A stretch of 64,000 bases of DNA, from assembly GCF_964204645.1 (NCBI RefSeq), contig NC_134027.1, positions 9,412,485-9,476,484 of the forward strand. Reading direction: 5' to 3'. The translations under genes were made by a program, and so were the position numbers. This document shows, piece after piece, positions 35,498-46,852 of this stretch (positions within the stretch are counted from its first letter, which is position 1; each line of letters begins with the position of its first letter). Below the pieces are notes generated by a model. The model made no database searches, was not told the origin of the DNA, and saw only the letters and a list, made by a program, of their open reading frames with translations. Source of the DNA: Tubulanus polymorphus (lineage: Eukaryota > Nemertea > Palaeonemertea > Tubulaniformes > Tubulanidae).

Positions 35498-38400
35498 TCA
35501 TATCGATGATGTCCTGATTGCCATTAGCGAATGCGACTCTGATGAAGAAGATGATGAATCGGGTGTATTCTCCGCCTCGGACTGCGCCTTAAGTTTTGAC
35601 CAGTTTTTACCGAGAGCTTTCGCAAAATGGTCGTCGACCGAGTCCGATAAAACGTCCGTCGTCACGTGGCGAGATGACGACGCAGATGTAGTGTCGTTTT
35701 TAGCTTTAATATCGTCCCACGTTTTTCCCAATGACCGTGAAAAGTGATCGTCAACTGAATCTGGAACGAAATCAAAAAAATCTTGATCATTGACATACCA
35801 GGTATAGGTACTTAAGCCTTTAAATGCTGACTAATTGATACCCTTAAGTGCTGGAGATAATTTGAAAATTTCGCCCCAGTTTGCTGAATATCATTATAAT
35901 GCATCTGCACCGGCATGCGCTGTATGTACTGTCATCTTTCATCAGAGATAAGAACTAATTACCAATTTCATCAATTCTCTTGGGTGCAGTGTATTATTAG
36001 CATAGTCCATCACCAATTAATACATTGCACTTCAGTGTAGATGCATTAAAAGGTTAATAAAACCTTCATTAAAAGCATCCAAAATCTTTTTTTTAAATAC
36101 ACGAAAATCGTTCATTTGGTATGAAGGGGCGATGAACTTTATCTGTTTCACCAATTTCTTGTGCAACACAACCAGACTGGAAACTGGATGAACAATTTGA
36201 AATGATCCCCAGAAATTCTACATACTCATTAGGCAGAAAAAATTTTGGATTTGAAAAAAGAAGTAGCAGAATTCTTTTTTAACATCCAGTAATTGGTGGG
36301 CTATTACGTATGAGCGCGAATACATCGTGTTCGGTATCTAAATTCGGGTGACCTGTTTTTTTCTTTCGTTTGTGTCGTCCTCGAAATAAATTCCACACAC
36401 ACACATATTGTCTATGCATGCATGTAAACATATTATCAAACATGTGCGGCGAGGCACAAAGCTTGATAAAGTTATGCCTGGAATCCTTAGGCCGAGGAAT
36501 GCATTCAGAAGTGGAATGCATGCACATACACACACCACACGGTATAAATTCCATCACCCCAGTTAAAAGCACTAGAATATAAAACCCGATAAATAGTGCC
36601 CATGTTTGAAGTCGACTTCGGTTGGTTTTTGTTCATCGGAATTTTTTCGCCAAATTCCGAACGGTATTTTGCGCGCGCGTACAAAGAGTGGAAGTTTCTA
36701 CGATATCATTTTGGTCATTGATTTCGCGAAACAAGTTTTCGATTCCACGCGAGATAATGCTTTTTTTGTATCGAAATATTTTCTAAACGAGCTCGACAAA
36801 ATCGATTTTTGTCATTTATCGCTTTATGCTTTTGTGATACGAATATTGTTAATTCGCCCTTTCTTTAAAAGCGACAAGATTTTTTCGTTCAAGATAGCAG
36901 ACGTCATTTCATAATAAATCGTAATATAGATTCGTGATCATTAGATTCAGAGAATCAAATAATGACTCTCATAGTACCAGGACGCGGTGAATCAGATATT
37001 TTCAATTCATACGGTAGAACTCGCTTAATTCGGATGACTAGGGACTGGTCAGTAGTTTACTAAGTTCCAGGTTAAATGAACCAAATATTTCATCCGAATT
37101 CTAGTGAAAATCTGGATTGAAAAATCTGAATTAAGCCAGTTCTACTGTATCATATTACTCATAATTCATAATGTGTGCATTCCTCTCTTTAGAGTTTGAA
37201 GAGTGAATCTAACTTTATAAAGTTCATCGAGTTCATTCGATCCTCACCTTCCGACGAAGAGATCGAATTTTCAGTGCCTGGAAAGTCTGTCGGATAACGT
37301 TTGCTCAGAGAACGTCTGAAGTGTTCGTCGATTGAAGAATCACAGATACCTGCAAATTGAAGAATGAAAATAATGGCGCGAATACACCACGAGAGTTCCA
37401 AATTAGTACTAATTCAAATTCCATAAGTCTAGTTCAAATTACAACTGCTGTACTGGCTCGACCAATGGAGCAATCTTAATTTGAACATCAAATTTCATAA
37501 AATTGGCTCAATAGTTTTATCAACTTGATTGCTCACTAATAAGCGAATTCTAACCATTTTCGACACCAGTGTCATTCTTGGTAACTTTAAAGTTTTAATA
37601 GTTACGGTAGGTAAATCAAGACTTTTGCTACTTTGATTCCGTAGATCGTTTCACCTTTAAAATCTCTACATAACCCTTTCTGTACAGCATTCTTTACTTT
37701 TAATTACTTGGATTAAGGATCTGTCTACCAGAACTATGCAAAAATCATCAAATCCAAAAAATCAAAAGATTTCTTATTCAAAGATCTTGCAAGATAGAAC
37801 CAGTAAATACATGTATGATAATGATATAAACATTGTCATATGATTTGTAATAGATTAATTATAAATTCAATTCAATATAAAATGTGCAGAGTCCATCTTT
37901 CGATAGTCTCCTCTTATCTTACTTACCAAAGTCTACTTAACAACGTCGCATTTAGCTCTTTTACTTAAAAGATTAAGAAAGAAAATCCGACTCGACGGCT
38001 TACCGGATATAACGTCTCTTCTGATTGGTCCACATTCGGGTTCGTCACCCTCGGACACGGGAGGAACCGAGGCGCTGGTGATCACAGTTTGACGAGGATG
38101 CAGAGGCGGCGTCGCGCCGTCGCGGGTCAGATTCAACGGAGCCTCGGGGGGTTGAGTAGGACTAGATGCACTCGTTACGGGACTGTTACGTGACAGGTGT
38201 CGAATGACTTCGCTGTACTGCGACGAAATTTCATTATTGCCGTCCATGCTGGAAATATGAGAATCAATAGAAAATTGACGAAAAGTGTCTTGATTTCATC
38301 ATTTTGTGGATGGGAATTTCTGAAAATCCGAACATTTAACTTTAAAAAAAAGTTCCTGATCATGCAATCCAGTTGTGAGCGATGAATTTCAAATACACAA

Positions 38401-41400
38401 ATTCCCTAAGAGACGGAACTGGGTCGCTGCGCAGCAGTGGATCCAGGGGAAAATTTCGATGGACACGTTCCAAAAAGGCAATTTGTTGTCCAAAATGACA
38501 ATATTATGTATTACCCCTATATGCACTACACGGAAATGCACCAACTTCACAAAATAGAAACGAGCACTCAAAGACCCCCCAAAAAATTTAATGGACTTGT
38601 ACAAGTCTCACAAGTTCACCTGGATCCGCCCCCCCCCGTGCCCACAGAAAACGAAAAGGTCAACCTTTCCTACAACTTAAAGCGTGACTAAATTTGCGTA
38701 TCAATAATTATCATCAGAAATATTTTCTAAAAAAAAAAAATACCTTCCACTACACATTGTAGTACCTAAAAGTACCCAGACATATCCTGGATCAGTTTCG
38801 TTGTTTAATACGCATTTTGTTGCTCGCGCTCGTTTCTAATACCGGTACACAACAGACATTCCTACGATCCCGCATACCTCACTCGCACTGAGGATATATG
38901 GCCAACGCTACCTCCGCTGCCATGTAGACGATACCGTTTTGACACGTGTAAAAGATTACAAATTTTTAAATTGTCTCTCTCCATATCTCCCTCCCTCCCG
39001 CCTCCCTCTCCTTCACTTTCAACTGACAAAAATATCCAGGTTTTTTTCTTTTCGTAAACGAACGCTACATATGTAACGGTTAAATCAACAGTAGCACGTC
39101 TCATTTGCCTGAAGAAGGCAATTTGCTGTGTACAAGTCTACCAGCTTTTTGGTCCTGCAGGGCCGGTGGAGCCGGGGTCGTTCTGGCTGGACCCAGCGGC
39201 GGCCTGGGCCCCTTATTTTTTCACTACCTGGCTTAAAAAGTTATACATGCAAATAATGCCGGTCTTTTTCTCAAAATTTTCCTAGGGCCCCAAACCCTCC
39301 TCAAGGATTTTGGGTCTACAGCAATCTAATCTAAGTTGAAGTTTGAAAAGTACTCAACGGTTATCAGTGAGCCAGCCATCCCCGTATAAACACATGCACT
39401 ATTAACAGCAATAGAAAATTTACAATACGATATGATTGTTTCTACGGGAAATCCGGTTTTGCTCAAATTAAAGGACTTTCAAGCACCTTTACGGCACCTT
39501 TAAAAGCATTTCTAGTATAGGAGTTTTTAAGGAATCAAGGAGTCGCAGGGGCTCTGCTTGAGACGATCAAATTTCTCCGTTTCACTTGGCAGTAATACAC
39601 CACCAGGTAGGTGAATCGATAAGATACAATGATTTCAAGCATCCACTTGAATGGATCCTATAAAACTGGTCAGAAAATTTGTACGACTGAAAATTTCGAA
39701 ATCTAGATAAACTCGCGTCACTTACGTTTGCGTCGTTTTGGAGTTCTGAACTTTCATCTTGTGTTCTTCGTCGAAATGAAGCTGTTCGGAAACTTCTTTG
39801 CGATTTTTCGTCCGTTTATGTCGCTCTCCACGCGTCGGCAACTCTTTCGACATCGTGCTATTCATTATTACAGACTTTTTCAAAAACGATCCATTTTCTA
39901 CGAAATAAACGAAAACATATGTACTTTTTTTTGAAAAAAACACATTCAATCATTTTAGCCGATAAACAAATTCAAGTCGGAAAAATGTCAGAGTGAATTC
40001 TATGAGCAGTAACCTTGTTCCACTAGGACATGGCCAACTTTTGACTAACTCACCAAAACCGAATCATTTTCTGACTTACTAAAACGCATTTTCCTATCAT
40101 TAACTCGGGACTTCACTTGAACCTCAGATCAATTTTGCCAGTCCCAGTTAGTCCGAGTTAGGCAAGGTTTACTGTATGTGAGAATTTTGATTTGAAATTG
40201 ATTTTCAATACCTTAGATAGATATTCTTATGGCACAAGTTATTAGTATCATTTTGGCCACAAAAATTTCAACTCACGACTGTAACCTTAAAACTATGACT
40301 CTACAGGAATGGACTCGCCGTACAGTTGAGGGTTCTACGAGAAATTTCCAAACATTCCTGAAGTGATTCACGTATTCCACAGCTTAGTCCATACATACGT
40401 ACACACGTTTTATGTACCTCAATAGATGTACTCCCGGCAGCCAGGTCGTGGGTTCAAACCACGTACATTAGCGTAGTGTCCCCCTGGCAAGACACTTATC
40501 CTCATAGCCTCTCTACACCCAAGAGTTAATGGGTACCTTGCCTGATGGATGACTCTTGAGCGCCTAGTAGCTGCTCGGAAGTTACTTCTCACCAGGGAGA
40601 GAGATGACTGATGGTTAGAGTTGCTAGGGGTAATAATACAGATTTAATGGATAGAGCCGTTGAAAATTGTAGTATCAGTGAAAAGGGCGCTATAGAAATT
40701 AAATTTCAATTAGGCCGAATACTAAACTCCTGTTTATAAAAGAAATTTTAATTTTACGTTTCTAATAGCCGGATGTGCTGCCTAAATCTACTGAATAAAG
40801 TCAGCTTCTATGAATTGATGAACTATTTGTTCAGAATCTATTCAAAATGTTTTATCAAAAAACCATAAAACAAAAAAGTTAACTACAGTTAAAAATGTTC
40901 AACCCAGACGTGCATTTAAAAACAGATCCTCGTTTTTACATATATATTACAATAATGCCGCGCCATATTTTAGCAAACAGACATATTCATTTTTGGATCT
41001 GAAATCGTCATTTGTCCTACGAAACAACATCAGTTAATTTGCACCAGCACATTCTGGTAATTAATCGAAGAGTTGGTTCAATTCTGAATCCGAAAATAAC
41101 AACTTGGAGCCAGTTGCCCAAAAGTCGGTGAAAGATAACTGGAGATACCATAGCAACAATGATCTTTTAATTATCACTTTGTCAACAAATAGCCACTGGT
41201 TAACTAGTTAACTAGTCACTGGTTAACTCTTACTGCCTTTTCAGCAACTGGCCGCAGTGGTCACTCAGTAGAACAAACTTCCAGTTACCAGGGGCGGCAC
41301 AGACTTCAATCTTTAACAACTGAATTAAAATCCTAATTACCTGTGGCAGCCAATATAACAATAATCAATATATATAATATTCCTTAACGAGAAATCAATC

Positions 41401-44400
41401 AATCAATCAATCAAACAATCAATCAGTGAAGAGATCGCTTGTTACAAAAGTAAACGATATACACGCATCCACTGCGATTTCAGTCCGTCTCAGTCTTTCG
41501 AGCACGCGGTGATTAAAATATTTCCAATTCAACACGATGGATCTCGCAGCATGCTAGAATCATACGTTGACGAGCAGTGTGATTCCGTTCGTCAGCCAGT
41601 CAGCAGGTCCTCCGGTAATTCACCTATGCTATGCGAGGAGATGTACTGTTATACTACGCGCACGCGAGGCCGCTTTTCACAGGTATGCGAGGAATGTGAG
41701 AAGCTCGTGTACATGTACACATAGAGATCCGCGCACGTTTCGGTCGTCCCTAGATTTTCGGATCAATAACACGGTAGAAAAATTCAGTCATCTGCTCGCT
41801 AATAGTTTACGTTGCGCGCAATTTATATACGGCTAATCTTGTAATTACGACCGATTAATACTCGGAATAGGATTTTGAATAGATTCCTAGGACAATAATC
41901 CTAGCAGCTGATCGACGAATGTCTCCCAAAAAGGATTTTTGATCGCCTTAGATTTTGAATCTAAGCTTAAGCACACCATTACACATATATAGCCAAAAAT
42001 TGGGCTCCTATAGGCCGATGGCAAAAATTGCTGTAAATGGCTTGTTTTTATCAACAGGCCTACAGTTCACTGTGAACTGTGATGAGACACCAATCGTAGC
42101 AATAGAATAGTAGTACTATGACGGAGAGAGTTGATCATAAGTTTAAAACCCACTATATACAAAGTTTAAAAGACTATAAGCAAATTCTATTTCTTAAAAA
42201 TCAAAATCAAAAGGCACAGGTCACACCTGACAATGATCTCTAGTGTTTGAAACAAAATGATTTCAAAGTTTGAAACATTACGTCATTTTAATTTTTCATA
42301 AATTAAACTCGCTTTTAGCAGGGGCGCACCCAAGCTATATTCCACTGTATTCCAGAATATAGTCTGAAAAATGTGAATAACATATTTCCTAGGAGAACCT
42401 AATCTAACAGGTCCAGAATGTCTTTAAATACAAGGAAAAAGAGACATTTTTCGAATTTTTCTTAGGAAGGAACCCCAAACCACCCTTTAATGAGCTTCGC
42501 CGCTGGCATAACATTGAGCAATAATTTTTAAGAATATAGTCAAATTCACCTGCTGGATCCGCCCCTATCTAGTGTTTAAAACTTACAATCACAACTATAG
42601 CTAGAAACATAAATGCCAATCTTTGAATGTATTCAAAAGTTAGTTGGAAAATACCGCAGTACGTCTAAGCTTTTCGCGCCATAGGCGCGGATTATTGGAC
42701 ATTATTGGAAATTCTTTTCATAGCTAGCGCAAATTCGCAACTATTCCCTCATTGATTCGCGGGGTTGAATCGCGCGCACGACAGAGAGAGAATGAGCAAC
42801 ATTCTAATTCGAAGAATCCGAACTCTCTCGATTAATTCAATGCAACTGGCCGCCGCCGCTTCTGCTGCATCCGTTGCAATATTTCATAAAATTGTCTGCA
42901 TGCCGGGCATCGTTTACGTGCTTGTTGTTTACTGGGGTAACGTGTAACGGCAATTGATCGGAGCTATTCGAAACGCAAAGCAGGATGACTCGCTCATCTT
43001 CTCTTGACCGGCTAGTAGATTATTCCCACTTGGAACGTGCACACGGAATACCGACGATTCCTACTAACACGTCTCTGATCTGCGTGCGAACTCGTCAGCA
43101 ATACCTGTTCATAATACGATAACGAAGGGCCTTTTTTAAATAGAATAGCCTGGCTTACGGGGTAGACCTATTCAAATATCATTTCGGGGAAGCAAGTAAC
43201 ATTTTTTTTTAAATTCCCTCAGCAGTGAGATAAAATTACTTTTTGAAGGAAGAGGGAACCGTCGATAGGGCAATATACATATGTCCAAACAAACGATTCT
43301 TGGAAAGTTTGAATTCTGCACGCTGCAATCAAAAAGGAACCTCGCGTTTTTCAAGTTTTTTCATCATTCAAGCCGCGATTCTCATTGGCTGGAGGCGAAA
43401 AAAATTTTTTTTGCTCATTTTTGCACCCAATTCATTCCACAGGGTCGGGCGGGAATAAAAAAAAATAAAATCTATTTTTATTTGAATTTTCTTCAAATTT
43501 CGGAGGTGGTTCCCGTAAACCAAGCAAGAAAAAGGCCTAGGTATGCGGTACGAGTAACTGCCTCCCCGAATCACTAACGTACAGCTGAATTCAACGAAAT
43601 CGAATCGATTTCTTCCCGAACTCTACCGGTGATTTTACCACGCGGTAAAACGACTCATCCGTTCTTCCCAACCAGCTACGACGAGTCATTGTGGCAAACC
43701 CTTGACTTCTTGATAACCCGTACTCAAAATAACGATCAACTTTACCGATAACAATGCGATATGTTTTTTGTTCCCCTCATCTCCGGTAAGACTTAATGAA
43801 ATAAATATATAGACTACGACGAGCTGCTTCTTTTATTTTCGCGACTACAAGACGTTTCGGCCTTCAAGCCTTCATCGATTAAGAATCGAATTTCACGGTT
43901 GAAGCAACAATACATCGTTGATAAGGAAACATTAAACACGCAAATCGAATTAACAACATACCGATAACAACAATGACAACTTTTGTGAAGTAAAAATCCA
44001 CAATATTAAATGAAAAAACTAAACGAGAATTTGACGTTTCGAGCCAATTCTACAGGCCATTTTCTAAGACATGAAAATGGCCCATAGAATTGGCCTGAAG
44101 TTAAAATTGAAAGAGATTATATTCTCCAATATTCAGATTGCTGTCCAGCTTACTTTAGCTTTTTACTACAAGCAAGTAATTTCATATAGGCGAAAAGTGA
44201 ATAAATTGAAAGCCAAGTTTCAAGTTGAACATCCTTTTCTTTCAATAATAATTTGAATCAGAAATTCGGTCATTTCAGAATCTAATTGCATTGATTTTCA
44301 GAATAGGCCTACTACGATAAATAAAATCAACTTTCAATGAAAACAACTAGAGAAACATTCCATCCAATTTTCCACTCATGTTGATGAACCGATGTAAAAG

Positions 44401-44518
44401 AGAATAAGAAGATTTTCCGTAGCCTACCTTTTCTTTTCATTTGGTAACAACTACCATTGGCTCCACGAGTGTCGAGAATGCTGGCTGCAATAGACAACAC
44501 TTCCAGCGATGTCTCCAT
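35498..44518 (-). CDS. VGLL4: Vestigial-like 4 / Tgi-type TEAD cofactor
   Basis: VGLL4 (Tgi in flies) competes with YAP/Yorkie for TEAD transcription factors and acts in the nucleus as a Hippo-pathway repressor. Coding exons 5' to 3': 44428-44518, 39726-39897, 38004-38248, 37248-37349, 35498-35760; 873 bp, 290 aa, with all phases matching, the same length as human VGLL4. The N-terminus METSLEVLSIAASI matches the vertebrate METPLDVLSRAAS start. Exon 2 is basic (HKRTKNRKE); exon 3 carries PLNL and Pro/Ser-rich sequence. TEAD-binding Tondu motifs appear as SIDEHFRRSLSKRY (exon 4), SVDDHFSRSLGK and SVDDHFAKALGKNW (exon 5), so three rather than the two of vertebrates. A Ser-rich tail follows. The last acceptor precedes ATTCAGTTGACGATC at 35760. 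Exon 3 begins C-ATG, leaving room for a shorter isoform. Confidence 0.93.
37010..37149. repeat. MITE, TACAGTAGAAC type, with TA termini
   Basis: A 140-bp element in a VGLL4 intron with inverted ends TACGGTAGAACTCGCTTAAT and ATTAAGCCAGTTCTACTGTA, TA at both edges. The termini resemble pogo/Tc1-mariner-type non-autonomous elements (inference). Confidence 0.75.
38432..38640. repeat. Possible hAT-type MITE (GGATCCAGG termini)
   Basis: Begins CAGTGGATCCAGGGG and ends CCTGGATCCGCCCCCCC, inverted with respect to each other, in a VGLL4 intron. A second candidate with a similar right end (CTGGATCCGCCCCTA) is at about 42320-42570. CAGTGGCGGATCCAG-like ends are common in non-autonomous hAT elements. 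Confidence 0.45.
39455..39556. repeat. Truncated copy 3 of the 410-bp dispersed element
   Basis: GCTCAAATTAAAGGA...GGAATCAAGGAGTCGCAGGG matches the right end of the elements at 26505-26917 and 51651-52044. Confidence 0.6.
40007..40174. repeat. Diverged MITE, CAGTAACCTTG family
   Basis: Left end CAGTAACCTTGTTCCACTAG is inverted relative to the right end GAGTTAGGCAAGGTTTACTG. It belongs with the element at 53048-53263. In a VGLL4 intron. Confidence 0.55.
40435..40705 (+). mobile_element. tRNA-derived SINE
   Basis: Contains a pol III B-box-like sequence GGTTCAAACC at 40451-40460, a middle body (CCCCTGGCAAGACACTTATC), and a 3' end AAAGGGCGCTATAGAAATTA. The tail resembles that of the LINE fragment at 25287-25616 (GGCGCTATACAAAT). 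It lies in a VGLL4 intron. Confidence 0.65.
41106..41255. repeat. GGGCCAGTT-family MITE, diverged copy
   Basis: GGAGCCAGTTGCCCAAAAGT at the left and TTTTCAGCAACTGGCC at the right, with the internal GAAAGATAACTGGAGATACC stretch shared with 5993-6120. It contains an extra duplication of GTTAACTAGTCACTGGTTAA. Confidence 0.65.
41394..41425. repeat. (AATC)n microsatellite
   Basis: About seven consecutive AATC units with one AAAC variant, in the long first intron of VGLL4. Confidence 0.8.
43845..44100 (-). repeat. Cluster of CGAAACGTC-type motifs and a foldback
   Basis: On the minus strand, CGATGA-AGGC...GCC-GAAACGTC at 43878-43851 resembles a degenerate hammerhead core. At 44041-44096 a 24-bp inverted repeat (GAGCCAATTCTACAGGCCAT and its partner) is adjacent to a second GAAACGTC (44040-44033). 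These probably derive from the same class of retroelement as 29991-30026. Located in VGLL4 intron 1. Confidence 0.4.
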
Positions 44519-46852
44519 GGCAACGATTTTTAAGCAGCCTAGTCGTTTTCCCACACAACTTATAAAGTATTATACATATATATCAGTGTATACATATGAA
44601 CACAGCGAATCAGAAACGTTGAATTGATCCTGCAAAGTCAGTCCGCACGAATCTGAAAATATTGTGAAATCATATAAAATTCAAATGAATTGACAGTATT
44701 GATGCAATGCTGAATAAATTACAAGCGCTGAAGCTTAAACCACCGCGGTCGCATAGAAACCTACATTACGCAATCAATACACTTCAGACTCGGCTCAATC
44801 AATACGTTTTTTTTCAATAAGAATCAATCAACGCGTGTCTAATGTTCGTATTAACCTATCAGCACTCGGGAATTTCACTATGTAGCGTCTATATTACCGG
44901 TAGGCCTTCTCCTCAGAAAGATTATGATACTCATTTCCAGTAGATTTTCATACCCCAAGGCGAGTTGTCTTTTTAACTTTGTTATGCTGATTATACGTAC
45001 ATTTTTATAAAGGCGCAATAAAGTATATGAATTGAATTATCTCACAAGTTTGTGTTAATTTGTAATAAACAAAGTAGGCTTTCGTATGATACCAGATTTG
45101 ATGAGGTGGGCCACCAAAATCGTGACCTTTTGACCCCCATATTTCACCCAGAATTGTTTGAAAGGGTATGCCTACTTCAATCCAAAATATGGTCTTTGGT
45201 AAAATGTTGTTTGTTTTGACATGATTTAGGTTTTTAACTCAAACTCTTTAGCAGTAATAATTTCACTTCCAGCCTTAGAAAGAACTGGAGCTCTTGGTTC
45301 TGTCTCATATCCCAAATACTCAAGAATTGAAGATAGGAAGACTTGATTTTGGTATTAAATTTTGAAATCATGGATGTTTAGGCTATCTATGGGTTCAAAT
45401 TAAAAGACAGTCAGGGTGGATTCGGGTGGCTTGAGGAGTAGTAGGTGGGGAGATTTGGGTGGCTTTGCTGAATGCGAAAGGCCTACCAAAATGCTTCAAT
45501 TTATAAGCAAAGGATAATCGGTTATCATGAAACTGAACTGGATCCGTTTATTAAATCCATTAATACAGTATCTTCGTTAATCTACCAGTAAGTTCATAAA
45601 GTTGAAATATTCAAGTTCTAAGAATTTCCAGATAACAGTGTTCAAAGAACATGGTATGAATTAGACTTAGGCCTACACAGCAGCCAAGTTAACAAATTGA
45701 CAACAATCAATGGCAGCCCTGAATAGTTTCATAATCTATTTGACTGAATGGTTTACATATGGGCAAATTCTAAAAGATAATCACCATTGATAAAACACTA
45801 TTTCCACGCTGTTACGATAATATAAAGAGAATCCTACAATAATAATGAAAAACAAAGTCCAAAAATGTGTTCCTGAACATAACTAGGCCTATTAGAATAT
45901 AAGCTTAGGGCCTAGTTGAAACGTCGAATAAACTACTAGCTCTAGGAAACACTTTCAGATTTAGTTTTTCATCATTATTGTGGGATTCTCTCTGTGTTAT
46001 CTAAAAAATAATGAAAATACTTAGGATTGTTTAGACTTAATTTAAAGTCGAACGAACCTTAATTTCAGTCATCTCAAACAACCGGCAGTGGGGGATAGAC
46101 CGTACATTAATGTAATGCATTTCATGAATGAAACTTAATTAAGAGATATGATGTAGGCCTAGAACCGTTGTTCTGTTCTTTTGCCAATCTGTCTTGGGTC
46201 ACTGACTAGAAAATAGGCCAATGAACATGGAATGAAGAAAAGAGTGGAAGATTGATAATGATACTCAGATAGAGAGTAGACATGTAGACTAACTAGTAAC
46301 TGGTTGTTAGAAATTCTGCCAATTCCGACCAGGCAGTTCCAATTGAACATGAAATTAAACCGATGTATATAGCCTTCCGAAATCCAAATCAAGGACCCTC
46401 AAAATCATTTACGTAAGACGATAAAGAGACGGTATTTACTTACATTTTTGTTTCACCATTAAAGCTCATCCAGTAATAATGTATAAATTCAATTCAATAC
46501 GAATTGCAATCACTACAAATTGCAAAATTCTATCCACGAAAAGTTCAAAGAAATTAGCGAATAAATTATATCAGATCGCGTATAAATTTCAGATCTTTAT
46601 TTTTTTTAGATAAATATACAAATAATTATATTATTAGTACTTAAAAGCTTAGAAAAATACGTTATTAAAACAATGAGATATATTTCGTCGTTTCGACTCA
46701 AAGTTTGATGCAAAGAACTGTTTAAAAACACTTCCGGGTTCCAATTTTTTCATAAACCTGCTGTAAATTGAATGTTTTCATTATTCTTTTCACGTCCTAA
46801 CTGAGATTTTTCTGATGTTTATGACCATTTAGATAAAAATTTTTGTTTGAAT
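44519..46852. other. Divergent spacer between VGLL4 and TMEM143
   Basis: Promoter and 5'UTR region for two genes reading away from each other. No coding exon or RNA gene recognised. TAGGCCTA-like words recur (44301, 45670, 45886, 46155). Confidence 0.45.

Noticed and set aside
36279-36582. Overlapping open frames on both strands with CA/TG-rich sequence
   Set aside because: They lie in the VGLL4 intron, are mutually overlapping, and reflect ACACAC-type low complexity.
41509-41836. Cys-rich overlapping plus-strand frames inside VGLL4 intron 1
   Set aside because: Two frames read the same DNA, neither with family motifs; they look like chance frames.
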